NCBI RefSeq assembly: GCF_003268675.1
Contig: NZ_CP029378.1
Location: 5,580,001-5,644,000, forward strand
DNA from: Streptomyces bacillaris
GTDB taxonomy: Bacteria > Actinomycetota > Actinomycetes > Streptomycetales > Streptomycetaceae
Direction: 5' to 3'
DNA length: 64,000 nt
Within the stretch, counting starts at the first letter, position 1, and every line of letters starts with the position of its first letter. The position numbers were made by a program, and so were the translations under genes. The notes under the pieces are model-generated. The model saw nothing but the letters and a program-made list of their open reading frames with translations, did no database searches and had not been told where the DNA came from. Positions 7,966 to 17,747 of this stretch are shown here, one piece after another.

Positions 7966-9146
7966 GTGAGCACTGACACTCCAGGAATCGACCCCCTGCT
8001 GGCGCTGCGCGCGCCGCAGGACCCCGCCTGTGACGTCTTCCTGACGGGCACGGTCTTCCTCGACATCATCTTCACCGGCCTCGACAGCGCCCCCGTGCGC
8101 GGCACCGAGTCCTGGGCCCGGGGATGGGCTCCAGTCCCGGCGGCGTCGCCAACATGGCCACCGCGCTCGCCAGGCTCGGCCTGCGCACCTCACTCGCCGC
8201 CGCGTTCGGGGACGACCACTACGGGGAGTACTGCTGGGACGCGCTCGAACAGGGCGAGGGCATCGACCTGTCGATGTCGCACACGGTCCCCGGCTGGCAC
8301 TCCCCGGTGACCGTCTCGATGGCGTACGAGGGTGAGCGCACGATGGTCTCCCACGGCCACGAGGCCCCGGCGCCGACGACTTTCCCGGGCACGGTCCCGG
8401 GGCCTTCGGACCCCGACGCCCCCACCGGAACAGCCCCCACCGGAAACGCCCCTGCGAGCGCCCCCGCCCCGCACCCCGCCTTCCCCCAGTGCCCGCCGCG
8501 CGCCCGGGCCGCCATCGCCTCGCTCGTCCCGGGGCGCAGCGAGCCCTGGGTGGCCACCGCCGCCCGGCACGGCGCGCTGATCTTCGCGGACGTCGGCTGG
8601 GACGAGACCGGCCGCTGGGACCTGGACGCGCTGCCCGAGCTGGCGCACTGCGAGGCGTTCCTGCCCAACGCCGAGGAGGCGATGCGCTACACCCGTACGG
8701 ACTGTCCGCGCGCCGCCGCCCACGCCCTCGCGGAACGGGTCCCGCTCGCCGTGGTCACCCTGGGAGCCGAGGGCGCGTACGCCGTCGACGGGCGGACCGG
8801 GGCCGCCGCCCAGGTGCCCGCCATCGAGGTGGAGGCGCTGGACCCGACGGGGGCGGGGGACGTCTTCGTGGCCGGGTTCGTCACGGGCACCCTGGCCGAC
8901 TGGCCGCTCGCGGACCGCCTCGCCTTCGCCGGGCTGACGGCCGCGCTCTCGGTCCAGGAGTTCGGCGGCTCGCTCTCCGCCCCCGGCTGGGCCGAGATCG
9001 CCGCCTGGTGGCAGCGCATCCGCACCCTCGACGACCAGGACCCGGCGGCCCTGGAGCGGTACGCGTTCCTGGAGGAGCTGCTGCCCACCACGGCCCGCGC
9101 CTGGCCGCTGCGGCGGGCGGTCCCCACGATCGGCTTCCGCCAGTGA
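7966..9146 (+). pseudogene. PfkB-family carbohydrate kinase, broken by one frameshift
   Basis: Ribokinase-fold sugar kinase. The first ~52 residues (GTG 7966, DVFLTGTVFLDIIFTGLD) and the remainder from about 8124 (SSPGGVANMATALARLG, then AFGDDHYGEYCW) are in different frames. One extra G in the GGGG run at 8120-8123 would restore a continuous protein of about 393 residues. The C-terminal PfkB signature DPTGAGDVFVAGF with its catalytic Asp is intact. A Pro/Ala-rich insert of about 45 residues lies in the middle (8380-8500). Because everything else is intact this may be a sequence error rather than a dead gene. Substrate unknown. Confidence 0.85.
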
Positions 9147-9321
9147 GCGGGCACCGGCGGCCGGGGCCGGCGAGCACCGGCGCCCCCACCGGCCCCTCGT
9201 ACACACGGCCGGTAAAAGAACTCCGCGTTGTCACCGTCAAGTCGTAGGCTTGGTGATCCAGAGGTTGTCGAACAGCGAGAACCCTGCAACGGGAGGTATG
9301 CGCAGGCCCGAGGGCCGGCCC

Positions 9322-10386
<1,065 letters not shown>

Positions 10387-10398
10387 TCGCAGCGCACC

Positions 10399-10896
10399 AT
10401 GTCGATCGACGTCAACAACGAGTCCGGAACCGAGGTCGACGAGCAGGCGATCCTCGACATCGCCCGCTATGCCCTGGCCCGGATGCGGATCCACCCGCTC
10501 TCCGAGCTCTCGGTGATCGTGGTGGACACCGACGCCATGGAGCAGCTGCACATCCAGTGGATGGACCTCCCGGGTCCGACCGATGTCATGTCCTTCCCGA
10601 TGGACGAGCTGCGGCCGCCGCGCAAGGACGACGACGAGCCCCCGCAGGGGCTCCTCGGTGACATCGTGCTCTGCCCGGAGGTCGCGAAGCGGCAGGGCGA
10701 AGAGGCGCCGACGCAGCACTCCATGGACGAGGAGCTCCAGCTCCTGACCGTCCACGGGGTGCTGCACCTGCTGGGGTACGACCACGAGGAGCCCGACGAG
10801 AAGGCCGAGATGTTCGGCCTCCAGGCCGCCATCGTGGACGGCTGGCGCGGTGATCAGGGGCTCACCGGCCCGTCCCCCGCCCCCACCGTCTCGTGA
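10399..10896 (+). CDS. ybeY: Endoribonuclease YbeY (16S rRNA maturation)
   Basis: Single-strand-specific metallo-endoribonuclease for 16S rRNA 3' maturation and ribosome quality control. 165 residues. The zinc motif HGVLHLLGYDH (three His) is present at about residue 117-127, with the TDVMSFP strand upstream. It follows phoH by 12 bases and overlaps corC by GTGA. Relative to E. coli there is a charged insertion PPRKDDDEPPQG before the GDIVLCPEVA strand, common in actinobacteria. Confidence 0.95.
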   Translation: MSIDVNNESGTEVDEQAILDIARYALARMRIHPLSELSVIVVDTDAMEQLHIQWMDLPGPTDVMSFPMDELRPPRKDDDEPPQGLLGDIVLCPEVAKRQGEEAPTQHSMDEELQLLTVHGVLHLLGYDHEEPDEKAEMFGLQAAIVDGWRGDQGLTGPSPAPTVS

Positions 10897-12188
10897 TCGC
10901 GCCCCTGATCACCGGAGCCGTCCTGCTGGTCGTCGTCGGCTGGCTGGCCGCCTGCGCCGAGGCGGGCATCGCCCGCACGTCGAGTTTCCGGGCGGACGAG
11001 GCGGTCCGGTCCGGGCGGCGCGGCAGTGCGAAGCTCGCGCAGATCGCCGCCGACCCGACCCGCTATCTCAATGTGGCCCTGCTGGTGCGGGTCGCCTGCG
11101 AGATGTCGGCCGGAGTGCTCGTCACGTACGTCTGCCTCCAGAAGTTCCCGGAGACCTGGGAGGCACTGGCCTTCGCCATGGGCGTCATGGTCCTCGTCAG
11201 CTATGTCGCCATCGGGGTCTCCCCGCGCACCATCGGCCGCCAGCACCCGCTGAACACGGCGACGGCCTCGGCGTACGTCCTGCTGCCGCTGGCCCGGATC
11301 ATGGGCCCGATCCCGCAGTTGCTGATCCTCATCGGCAACGCGCTCACCCCCGGCAAGGGGTTCCGCAAGGGCCCGTTCGCCAGTGAGGCCGAGCTGCGGG
11401 CCATGGTCGACCTCGCGGAGGCGGAGTCGCTGATCGAGGACGACGAGCGCCGCATGGTGCACTCGGTCTTCGAGCTGGGGGACACGCTGGTGCGCGAGGT
11501 GATGGTGCCGCGCACGGACCTGGTCTCCATCGAGCGGTTCAAGACGGTCCGTCAGGCCCTCACCCTCGCCCTGCGCTCCGGCTTCTCCCGGATACCGGTC
11601 ACCGGGGAGAACGAGGACGACATCGTCGGGATCGTCTATCTCAAGGACCTGGTCCGCAAGACCCACATCAACCGCGACTCCGAGGCCGACCCGGTCTCCA
11701 CCGCGATGCGCCCCGCCGCCTTCGTCCCCGACACCAAGAACGCCGGGGACCTGCTGCGCGAGATGCAGCGGGACCGCAGCCATGTCGCCGTCGTCATCGA
11801 CGAGTACGGCGGCACGGCCGGCATCGTCACCATCGAGGACATCCTGGAGGAGATCGTCGGGGAGATCACCGACGAGTACGACCGCGAGCTGCCGCCCGTC
11901 CAGGAGCTGGAGAACGGCTGCTACCGGGTGACCGCCCGCCTCGACATCGGGGACCTGGGCGACCTCTTCGGGCTCGACGAGTACGACGACGAGGACGTGG
12001 AGACCGTCGGCGGCCTGCTCGCCAAGGCGCTCGGCCGGGTCCCGATCGCCGGGGCCTCGGCCCTCGTCGACCTTCCCGACGGCCGCCGCCTCCGCCTCAC
12101 CGCCGAGTCCCCGGCCGGCCGCCGGAACAAGATCGTCACGGTGCTGGTGGAGCCGGAGGAGAAGGAAGCGGAGACGGAGACCGTATGA
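10893..12188 (+). CDS. CorC/HlyC-type CBS-domain membrane protein (DUF21)
   Basis: Membrane protein of 431 residues in the CNNM/CorC family, linked to Mg2+ or other cation efflux. An N-terminal DUF21 region (about 1-150) has three to four hydrophobic helices. A paired CBS module follows (about 200-320; MVPRTDLVSIE, then VVIDEYGGTAGIVTIEDILE in two adjacent strands), and a CorC_HlyC C-terminal domain (VGGLLAKALGRVP). The GTG start overlaps the ybeY stop by four bases. Old labels such as hemolysin are not supported. It is the third gene of the phoH-ybeY cluster. Confidence 0.92.
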   Translation: MIAPLITGAVLLVVVGWLAACAEAGIARTSSFRADEAVRSGRRGSAKLAQIAADPTRYLNVALLVRVACEMSAGVLVTYVCLQKFPETWEALAFAMGVMVLVSYVAIGVSPRTIGRQHPLNTATASAYVLLPLARIMGPIPQLLILIGNALTPGKGFRKGPFASEAELRAMVDLAEAESLIEDDERRMVHSVFELGDTLVREVMVPRTDLVSIERFKTVRQALTLALRSGFSRIPVTGENEDDIVGIVYLKDLVRKTHINRDSEADPVSTAMRPAAFVPDTKNAGDLLREMQRDRSHVAVVIDEYGGTAGIVTIEDILEEIVGEITDEYDRELPPVQELENGCYRVTARLDIGDLGDLFGLDEYDDEDVETVGGLLAKALGRVPIAGASALVDLPDGRRLRLTAESPAGRRNKIVTVLVEPEEKEAETETV

Positions 12189-12592
12189 CCCCGGAGCGGC
12201 TGCGCGCCTTCTGCCTGGAGTTCAACGCGAGCGTGGAGGAGTTCCCGTTCGGCCCGGAGACCTCGGTCTTCAAGGTGCTCGGCAGGATGTTCGCCCTCAC
12301 CTCGCTGGAGGCCCAGCCGCTGACCGTCAACCTCAAGTGCGACCCGGACGACGCGGTCCGCCTCCGCGAGGAGCACCCGGCGGCCGTCGTGCCCGGCTGG
12401 CACATGAACAAGCGCCACTGGAACACGGTGACCGTCTCCGGCGTCCCGGAGAAGCTGCTGCGCGAGCTGATCGAGGACTCCTACGACCTGGTGGTCGCCG
12501 GCCTCCCCAGGGCGGACCGGCTCCGGCTGGACCGGCCCTGGGGCCGGTCGTCAAACTGCCGCCTGCCGCGCGGTCCGCGCCGGGGCGCATGA
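12185..12592 (+). CDS. MmcQ/YjbR family protein
   Basis: 135-residue single-domain protein with the CyaY-like fold of the MmcQ/YjbR family, typified by EFPFGPETSVFKV, LKCDPDDAVRLRE and the HMNKRHWNTV motif (here split by PGW). The family binds DNA in some reports, but the function is not settled. ATGA overlap with corC shows it is the last member of that operon. The C-terminal ~20 residues are basic and probably disordered. Confidence 0.88.
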   Translation: MTPERLRAFCLEFNASVEEFPFGPETSVFKVLGRMFALTSLEAQPLTVNLKCDPDDAVRLREEHPAAVVPGWHMNKRHWNTVTVSGVPEKLLRELIEDSYDLVVAGLPRADRLRLDRPWGRSSNCRLPRGPRRGA

Positions 12593-12626
12593 TCCGCCGC
12601 GCCCGGCCGCTTCGTATGCTCGTGCC

Positions 12627-12989
12627 ATGACCGACACCACCGGCACCACCGACCTCGACGCCGAGGACCGCAAGATCGTCACCCTGGCGCGCAGCGCCCG
12701 CGCCCGCAACGGAGTGGCCGAGGGCGCCGCCGTACGCGACGAGACCGGGCGTACGTATGTGGCGGGCACCGTGGCGCTGGAGTCGCTGAAGCTGAGCGCC
12801 CTGCAGACCGCCGTCGCCATGGCCGTCGCCAGCGGCGCCACCTCGCTGGAGGCCGCCGCCGTCGTCTCCGCCGCCGAGACCCCCGCCGACGAGGACCGCG
12901 CCGCCGTACGGGACCTGGGCGGACCGGAGACCCCGGTGCTGCTCGCGGGCCCGGACGGCACCCTCCGGCTGCGGGTCACGGCGGGCTGA
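12627..12989 (+). CDS. Cytidine-deaminase-fold protein lacking the zinc site
   Basis: 120 residues. The sequence threads on a small tetrameric cytidine deaminase (IVTLARSARARNGVAEGAAV; LKLSALQTAVAMAVASGAT), but the catalytic (C/H)AE motif is replaced by LSALQTA and there is no PCxxC. Zinc and the proton-shuttle Glu are therefore missing, and deamination is not expected. In actinobacteria a homologue commonly sits between yjbR and era and is labelled cytidine deaminase. Start ATG 12627 is six bases after TATGCT, so the message is probably leaderless and starts a new transcript within the cluster. Confidence 0.75.
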   Translation: MTDTTGTTDLDAEDRKIVTLARSARARNGVAEGAAVRDETGRTYVAGTVALESLKLSALQTAVAMAVASGATSLEAAAVVSAAETPADEDRAAVRDLGGPETPVLLAGPDGTLRLRVTAG

Positions 12990-13084
12990 CCGACCGCCCC
13001 GCGCCCGTGTCCGCGGCGGCCCTCCGGCGCGTCCGTGCGGACCGCTGTGCGGGAGCGCCGCCGCGATCGGGGAGAATGGTCGCC

Positions 13085-14101
13085 ATGAGCGCTCGACCGA
13101 ACCAAGAAGCCGCTGCCCAGCGGGCGGAGAACGACGCCCCCCACCGGGCCGGTTTCGCCTGCTTCGTGGGCCGTCCCAACGCGGGCAAGTCCACCCTGAC
13201 GAACGCTCTGGTCGGCCAGAAGGTGGCGATCACCTCCAACCGGCCCCAGACCACCCGGCACACCGTGCGCGGCATCGTCCACCGCGACGACGCCCAGCTG
13301 ATCCTGGTCGACACCCCCGGCCTCCACAAGCCGCGCACGCTGCTCGGCGAGCGGCTGAACGACGTGGTGCGCACGACGTGGGCCGAGGTCGACGTCATCG
13401 GCTTCTGCCTGCCCGCCGACCAGAAGCTCGGCCCCGGCGACAAGTACATCGTCAAGGAGCTGGCGGGGATCAGGAAGACCCCCAAGATCGCCATCATCAC
13501 CAAGACCGACCTGGTCGAGTCCAAGGCGCTGGCCGAGCAGCTCCTCGCCGTCTCCGCGCTCGCGGAGGAGCTGGGCTTCGAGTGGGCCGAGATCGTGCCG
13601 GTCTCGGCTGTCGAGAAGGAAGGGGCGGGACGCAGTCCCTCGGACAAGGGTGGTGGCGGGCGAGGGGCAGGCCAGGTCGACCTGCTCGCGGACCTGATCG
13701 CCCCGCTGCTCCCGGAGAGCCCGCCGCTCTACCCGGAGGGCGACCTCACCGACGAGCCGGAGATGGTCATGGTCGCGGAGCTGATCCGCGAGGCCGCGCT
13801 GGAGGGCGTACGGGACGAGCTGCCGCACTCCATCGCCGTCGTCGTCGAGGAGATGCTGCCGCGCACGGACCGCCCGGCGGACAAGCCGCTGCTGGACATC
13901 CACGCCAACGTCTACATCGAGCGCCCCAGCCAGAAGGGCATCATCATCGGCCCGAAGGGCAAGCGGCTGAAGGAAGTGGGCACCAAGTCGCGCAAGCACA
14001 TCGAGGCGCTGCTCGGCACCCCCGTCTTCCTGGACCTGCACGTGAAGGTCGCCAAGGACTGGCAGCGCGACCCGAAGCAGCTGCGGAAGCTCGGCTTCTA
14101 G
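13085..14101 (+). CDS. era: GTPase Era
   Basis: Essential GTPase that binds 16S rRNA near its 3' end and assists 30S assembly. 338 residues. G1 GRPNAGKST, G2/switch region TTRHTVRG, G3 DTPG, G4 TKTD, G5 VSAV, then a KH domain with GIIIGPKGKRLKEVGT. An unusual Ser/Gly-rich insertion of about 18 residues (SPSDKGGGGRGAG) sits between G5 and the last helix of the G domain (13625-13675). Start ATG 13085 has GGGGAGA upstream and also a GAGAAT hexamer seven bases before, so either a normal or a leaderless start is possible. Confidence 0.95.
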   Translation: MSARPNQEAAAQRAENDAPHRAGFACFVGRPNAGKSTLTNALVGQKVAITSNRPQTTRHTVRGIVHRDDAQLILVDTPGLHKPRTLLGERLNDVVRTTWAEVDVIGFCLPADQKLGPGDKYIVKELAGIRKTPKIAIITKTDLVESKALAEQLLAVSALAEELGFEWAEIVPVSAVEKEGAGRSPSDKGGGGRGAGQVDLLADLIAPLLPESPPLYPEGDLTDEPEMVMVAELIREAALEGVRDELPHSIAVVVEEMLPRTDRPADKPLLDIHANVYIERPSQKGIIIGPKGKRLKEVGTKSRKHIEALLGTPVFLDLHVKVAKDWQRDPKQLRKLGF

Positions 14102-14126
14102 CCGCGTACGCCGGAAGGTGCCGGTC

Positions 14127-14393
14127 TCACGCGCCCTCCTTGAGGACGCGTGAGACCAGCGTGCGCTGCGCCCCGGTCAGATCGGGGTCAGCGCAGTACA
14201 CGGTGCGGTCCCCGACCGTGATCGCGTACCGGAAGCCGTCCGGCACCCCGGACGGCGGCGCGTCCGGGGTGGTGGCGAGGACCTCCGCGGCGAGCGACTC
14301 CCACTCCGCCGCGTCCTCACGGCCCTCGGTGTCGATCGCCTGGGTGCGGGAGATGCCGGCGAAGCCGCCGGTGCGGGTGACCTGAATACGCAT
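14127..14393 (-). CDS. Emfourin-like inhibitor of M4 metalloprotease
   Basis: 88 residues starting MRIQVTRTGGFAGI, the pattern of emfourin, a proteinaceous inhibitor encoded beside protealysin-like M4 proteases. It contains a WESLAAEVL helix and an FRYAITVGDRTV strand pair. It lies 93 bases downstream of the M4 protease on the same strand, so inhibitor and enzyme are made together. No signal peptide is visible, in line with the leaderless protease partner. The start at the second Met is chosen because the preceding residues are Arg/Pro-rich and unlike the family. Confidence 0.8.
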   Translation of the reverse strand: MRIQVTRTGGFAGISRTQAIDTEGREDAAEWESLAAEVLATTPDAPPSGVPDGFRYAITVGDRTVYCADPDLTGAQRTLVSRVLKEGA

Positions 14394-14486
14394 GGGGTCC
14401 TGTCTAGCGGGGGCGGGGCGGGCCCTCAACCCCGCCGTACGGGGCCGGGGCGGTCACGCCCGCCTCACGGGTCCGACTCCGCGGTC

Positions 14487-15566
14487 TCACTCCGCCGTCG
14501 GTACGCCCACCTCGGACCAGGCCTTCAGGACCGCCTCCTTCTCGCCGCGCTCCCCGAACCGGCTCCCCGCCGCCGCGACCGTCAGCCGGGCGAACTGCGC
14601 GAAGTCCGCGTTGGCCGTCAGTTCGCCGCCGGTCAGCACGTCGAACCAGATCTGCCCGGCCCGCTCCCAGGCGTTGCCGCCCAGCGCGTTGGCCAGCAGG
14701 TAGAACGCCCGGTTGGGGATGCCGGAGTTGATGTGGACCCCGCCGTTGTCCTCCTCCGTCTCGACGTACTCCTCCATCGAGGCGGGCTGCGGGTCCTTGC
14801 CCAGCACATCGTCGTCGTACGCCGTGCCCGGGGCCTTCATCGAGCGCAGGGCGTCCCCGCTGACCCGGGGCGCCAGCAGTCCGGCGCCGATCAGCCAGTC
14901 GGCCTGCTCCGCGCTCTGGCCCAGTGAGTACTGCTTGACGAGGGAGCCGAAGACGTCGGAGACCGACTCGTTGAGCGCGCCCGACTGGCCTTCGTAGCGC
15001 AGGTTGGCGGTGTACTGGGTGAGGCCGTGGGCCAGTTCGTGGGCGATGACGTCGATGGCGTACGTGAAGTCGAGGAAGATCTCCCCGTCGCCGTCCCCGA
15101 AGACCATCTGCTCGCCGTCGAAGAACGCGTTGTTGTACTCGTGGCCGTAGTGGACGGAGCCGATGAGCGGCAGGCCCTTGCCGTCGATCGAACTGCGCCC
15201 GTAGGCGGAGAGCAGCAGTTCGAAGGTGGCGCCGAGTCCGGCGTACGCGCGGTTGACGCTGGCGTCCGAGGTGGGCTTGTCGCCCTCGCCGCGGACCTTG
15301 GTGCCCGGCAGGGAGGTGCCGTTCTCGCAGTCGTACAGGGTGCGGTGGGGCTTGGAGGGGACCGCGCCCGCCGTGGGGGTGGCGGGCGCGGCGGCCAGGG
15401 CCGTCAGCCGACGGCGGTCTCGGCGGAGGCCGTCGGCCTCCAGGGTGCGGCGGGCGGGGTCGGCCAGCCGGGGGTCGCCGGAGTGCGAGAGCTTGTCGAG
15501 GACGTGGGGCGGCACGATGGTGCAGAAGACGGGGTTCAGCCCGTCGGCGTTGGTTCGAGGCTGCAT
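14487..15566 (-). CDS. Protealysin-like M4 family zinc metalloprotease
   Basis: Thermolysin-family peptidase of about 359 residues. Short protealysin-type propeptide with FCTIVPPHVLDKL, zinc motif HELAHG, and the third zinc ligand in NESVSDVFG. The downstream GVHINSGIPNRAFY strand carries the catalytic-site His region. No signal peptide, as in protealysin. An in-frame ATG at 15641 has a fine GAGGGG site, but the 25 extra codons have low third-position GC and no family likeness, so ATG 15566 is preferred; the longer form cannot be excluded. It is transcribed away from leuA and toward its inhibitor. Confidence 0.88.
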   Translation of the reverse strand: MQPRTNADGLNPVFCTIVPPHVLDKLSHSGDPRLADPARRTLEADGLRRDRRRLTALAAAPATPTAGAVPSKPHRTLYDCENGTSLPGTKVRGEGDKPTSDASVNRAYAGLGATFELLLSAYGRSSIDGKGLPLIGSVHYGHEYNNAFFDGEQMVFGDGDGEIFLDFTYAIDVIAHELAHGLTQYTANLRYEGQSGALNESVSDVFGSLVKQYSLGQSAEQADWLIGAGLLAPRVSGDALRSMKAPGTAYDDDVLGKDPQPASMEEYVETEEDNGGVHINSGIPNRAFYLLANALGGNAWERAGQIWFDVLTGGELTANADFAQFARLTVAAAGSRFGERGEKEAVLKAWSEVGVPTAE

Positions 15567-15684
15567 GATTCGACTGTGGCACTCCGTCACCGCCCTGTCA
15601 CTGGTTGCGACGATGATTGACGAAATGGAGTGATGAGTCATCGTTTTCCCCTCATCGATGCCCGGTCCCGCATACTGATACGGA

Positions 15685-15714
15685 CCGACACCCCGGGCCA
15701 CCCTCGGCTAGGCT
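15685..15714 (+). promoter_or_regulatory. Predicted leuA leader promoter
   Basis: CCGACA (15685-15690), 18-base spacer, TAGGCT (15709-15714). The expected transcript begins at or just before the leader-peptide ATG at 15724, so the leader peptide would have almost no 5' UTR. Confidence 0.5.
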
Positions 15715-15723
15715 CGTCGCATC

Positions 15724-15771
15724 ATGCGTTTCGGGCTGCTTCTCCTTAGCTGCCGCGGCGAGGGCCTGTAG
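15724..15771 (+). CDS. leuL: leuA leader peptide (15 residues, four consecutive Leu)
   Basis: ATG to TAG encodes MRFGLLLLSCRGEGL. Four tandem leucine codons (CTG CTT CTC CTT, including the rare-in-GC CTT twice) 87 bases before the gene for the first committed leucine enzyme are the hallmark of a ribosome-stalling leader. Regulation of actinobacterial leuA through a leader peptide has been predicted before by comparative genomics. The peptide itself has no expected activity. Confidence 0.88.
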   Translation: MRFGLLLLSCRGEGL

Positions 15772-15858
15772 TCGTAGGCCGACCCCCTCCCCGCGGAGTC
15801 TGGTGCTGCAGCGACACCGTCGGCCGACCCCAAGTCGGACCCCGAGGAGCCCTACGTC
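15772..15858 (+). promoter_or_regulatory. leuA attenuator/leader region with alternative pairings
   Basis: The decamer GGCCGACCCC occurs twice (15778-15787, right after the leader stop, and 15822-15831). GTCGG at 15834-15838 can pair with CCGAC in either copy. The near pairing (15824-15838) lies just before the leuA ribosome-binding site GAGGAG (15844-15849). A ribosome stalled on the Leu codons would favour one pairing over the other. The switch mechanism is inferred. Confidence 0.6.
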
Positions 15859-17655
15859 ATGACGACGCCCGTGAACCCTGCCGGTGCTGTGAACCCCGCC
15901 GAGAACACTGTCGGCCGCCCCACCCCCGTCACCAACGCGACGCAGCTCCAGAAGCCGTCCGGGATGCCGGTCCACAAGTACCGCGGTTACGAGGCCGTGG
16001 ACATCGCCGACCGCACCTGGCCGGACAACCGGATCACCGTCGCGCCCCGCTGGCTGTCGACCGATCTGCGCGACGGCAACCAGGCGCTGATCGACCCGAT
16101 GAGCCCCGCCCGCAAGCGCGAGATGTTCGATCTGCTCGTACGCATGGGCTACAAGGAGATCGAGGTCGGCTTCCCGTCCTCCGGCGAGACCGACTTCGCC
16201 TTCGTGCGCTCCATCATCGAGGAGGGCGCGATCCCTGAGGACGTGACGATCTCCGTCCTGACCCAGGCCCGCGAGGAGCTGATCGAGCGGACCGTCGAGT
16301 CGCTGGTGGGTGCCCGCCGGGCCACCGTCCACCTGTACAACGCCACCGCCCCCACCTTCCGCCGGGTCGTCTTCCGCGGCTCGAAGGAGCAGGTCAAGCA
16401 GATCGCGGTGGACGGCACGCGGCTGGTGATGGAGTACGCGGAGAAGATCCTGGGCCCCGAGACGGTCTTCGGCTACCAGTACAGCCCGGAGATCTTCACC
16501 GACACCGAGCTGGACTTCGCCCTGGAGGTCTGCGAGGCGGTCTGTGACGTCTGGCAGCCCGAGGAGGGCCGCGAGATCATCCTGAACCTGCCCGCCACCG
16601 TGGAGCGCTCCACGCCCTCCACCCACGCGGACCGCTTCGAGTGGATGTCCCGCAACCTGACCCGCCGCGAGCACATCTGCCTCTCCGTCCACCCGCACAA
16701 CGACCGGGGTACGGCGGTGGCCGCGGCCGAGCTGGCCATCATGGCCGGGGCCGACCGCATCGAGGGCTGCCTGTTCGGCCAGGGCGAGCGCACCGGCAAC
16801 GTCGACCTGGTCACTCTGGGCATGAACCTGTTCTCGCAGGGCGTGGACCCGCAGATCGACTTCTCGCAGATCGACGAGATCCGCCGCACCAGCGAGTACT
16901 GCAACCAGATGGAGATCCACCCCCGTCACCCGTACGCGGGCGACCTGGTCTACACCGCCTTCTCCGGCTCCCACCAGGACGCCATCAAGAAGGGCTTCGA
17001 CGCCATGGAGGCCGACGCGGCCGCCCAGGGCAAGAGTGTCGACGACATCGAGTGGGCCGTGCCGTACCTGCCGATCGACCCCAAGGACGTCGGCCGCTCC
17101 TACGAGGCCGTCATCCGCGTCAACTCGCAGTCCGGCAAGGGCGGTATCGCCTACGTCCTGAAGAACGACCACAAGCTGGACCTGCCGCGCCGGATGCAGA
17201 TCGAGTTCTCCCGGATCATTCAGGCCAAGACCGACGCCGAGGGCGGCGAGGTCACCCCGACCCAGATCTGGTCCGTCTTCCAGGACGAGTACCTGCCCAA
17301 CGCCGGGAACGCCTGGGGCCGCATCCAGCTGCGCTCCGGCCAGACCACCACCGACACCGACGGCCGGGACACCCTGACCGTCGAGGCCACCGTCGACGGC
17401 ACGGACACCGTCCTGACCGGCACGGGCAACGGCCCGATCTCCGCGTTCTTCGAAGCGCTGCAGGCCATCGGCATCGACGCCCGGCTGCTGGACTACACCG
17501 AGCACACGATGAGCGAGGGCGCCTCCGCCCAGGCCGCCTCGTACATCGAGTGCGCGATCGACGGCAAGGTGCTGTGGGGCATCGGCATCGACGCCAACAC
17601 CACCCGCGCCTCGCTCAAGGCGGTCGTCTCCGCCGTCAACCGCGCCTCCCGCTGA
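15859..17655 (+). CDS. leuA: 2-isopropylmalate synthase
   Basis: Condenses acetyl-CoA with 2-ketoisovalerate, the first committed step of leucine synthesis. 598 residues, the long actinobacterial (Mycobacterium-like) form. The TIM barrel has STDLRDGNQAL (metal/substrate motif), HPHNDRGTA (two catalytic-type His) and GERTGNVDL. The C-terminal LeuA dimer regulatory domain (about 460-598) ends in a GIGIDANTTRASL block and mediates leucine feedback. ATG 15859 has GAGGAG nine bases upstream. Control is probably by the leader peptide just upstream plus allosteric inhibition. Confidence 0.97.
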   Translation: MTTPVNPAGAVNPAENTVGRPTPVTNATQLQKPSGMPVHKYRGYEAVDIADRTWPDNRITVAPRWLSTDLRDGNQALIDPMSPARKREMFDLLVRMGYKEIEVGFPSSGETDFAFVRSIIEEGAIPEDVTISVLTQAREELIERTVESLVGARRATVHLYNATAPTFRRVVFRGSKEQVKQIAVDGTRLVMEYAEKILGPETVFGYQYSPEIFTDTELDFALEVCEAVCDVWQPEEGREIILNLPATVERSTPSTHADRFEWMSRNLTRREHICLSVHPHNDRGTAVAAAELAIMAGADRIEGCLFGQGERTGNVDLVTLGMNLFSQGVDPQIDFSQIDEIRRTSEYCNQMEIHPRHPYAGDLVYTAFSGSHQDAIKKGFDAMEADAAAQGKSVDDIEWAVPYLPIDPKDVGRSYEAVIRVNSQSGKGGIAYVLKNDHKLDLPRRMQIEFSRIIQAKTDAEGGEVTPTQIWSVFQDEYLPNAGNAWGRIQLRSGQTTTDTDGRDTLTVEATVDGTDTVLTGTGNGPISAFFEALQAIGIDARLLDYTEHTMSEGASAQAASYIECAIDGKVLWGIGIDANTTRASLKAVVSAVNRASR

Positions 17656-17677
17656 CACCCGGCAGTGGTCGTACGGC

Positions 17678-17706
17678 CCCCGATCGCCCGCTCCGGGCGA
17701 TCGGGG
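17678..17706 (+). terminator. Strong hairpin terminator after leuA
   Basis: Perfect 13-bp inverted repeat (17678-17690 / 17694-17706) with a CTC loop, 23 bases after the leuA stop. Confidence 0.8.
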
Positions 17707-17747
17707 TTCGGCCATATCCGAGGGTTGTGACCTCCGGAGTACTGACG

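Noticed and set aside
15567..15641. 25-residue N-terminal extension of the M4 protease from ATG 15641
   Set aside because: Good ribosome-binding site, but low coding bias and no family similarity; kept as an alternative only.
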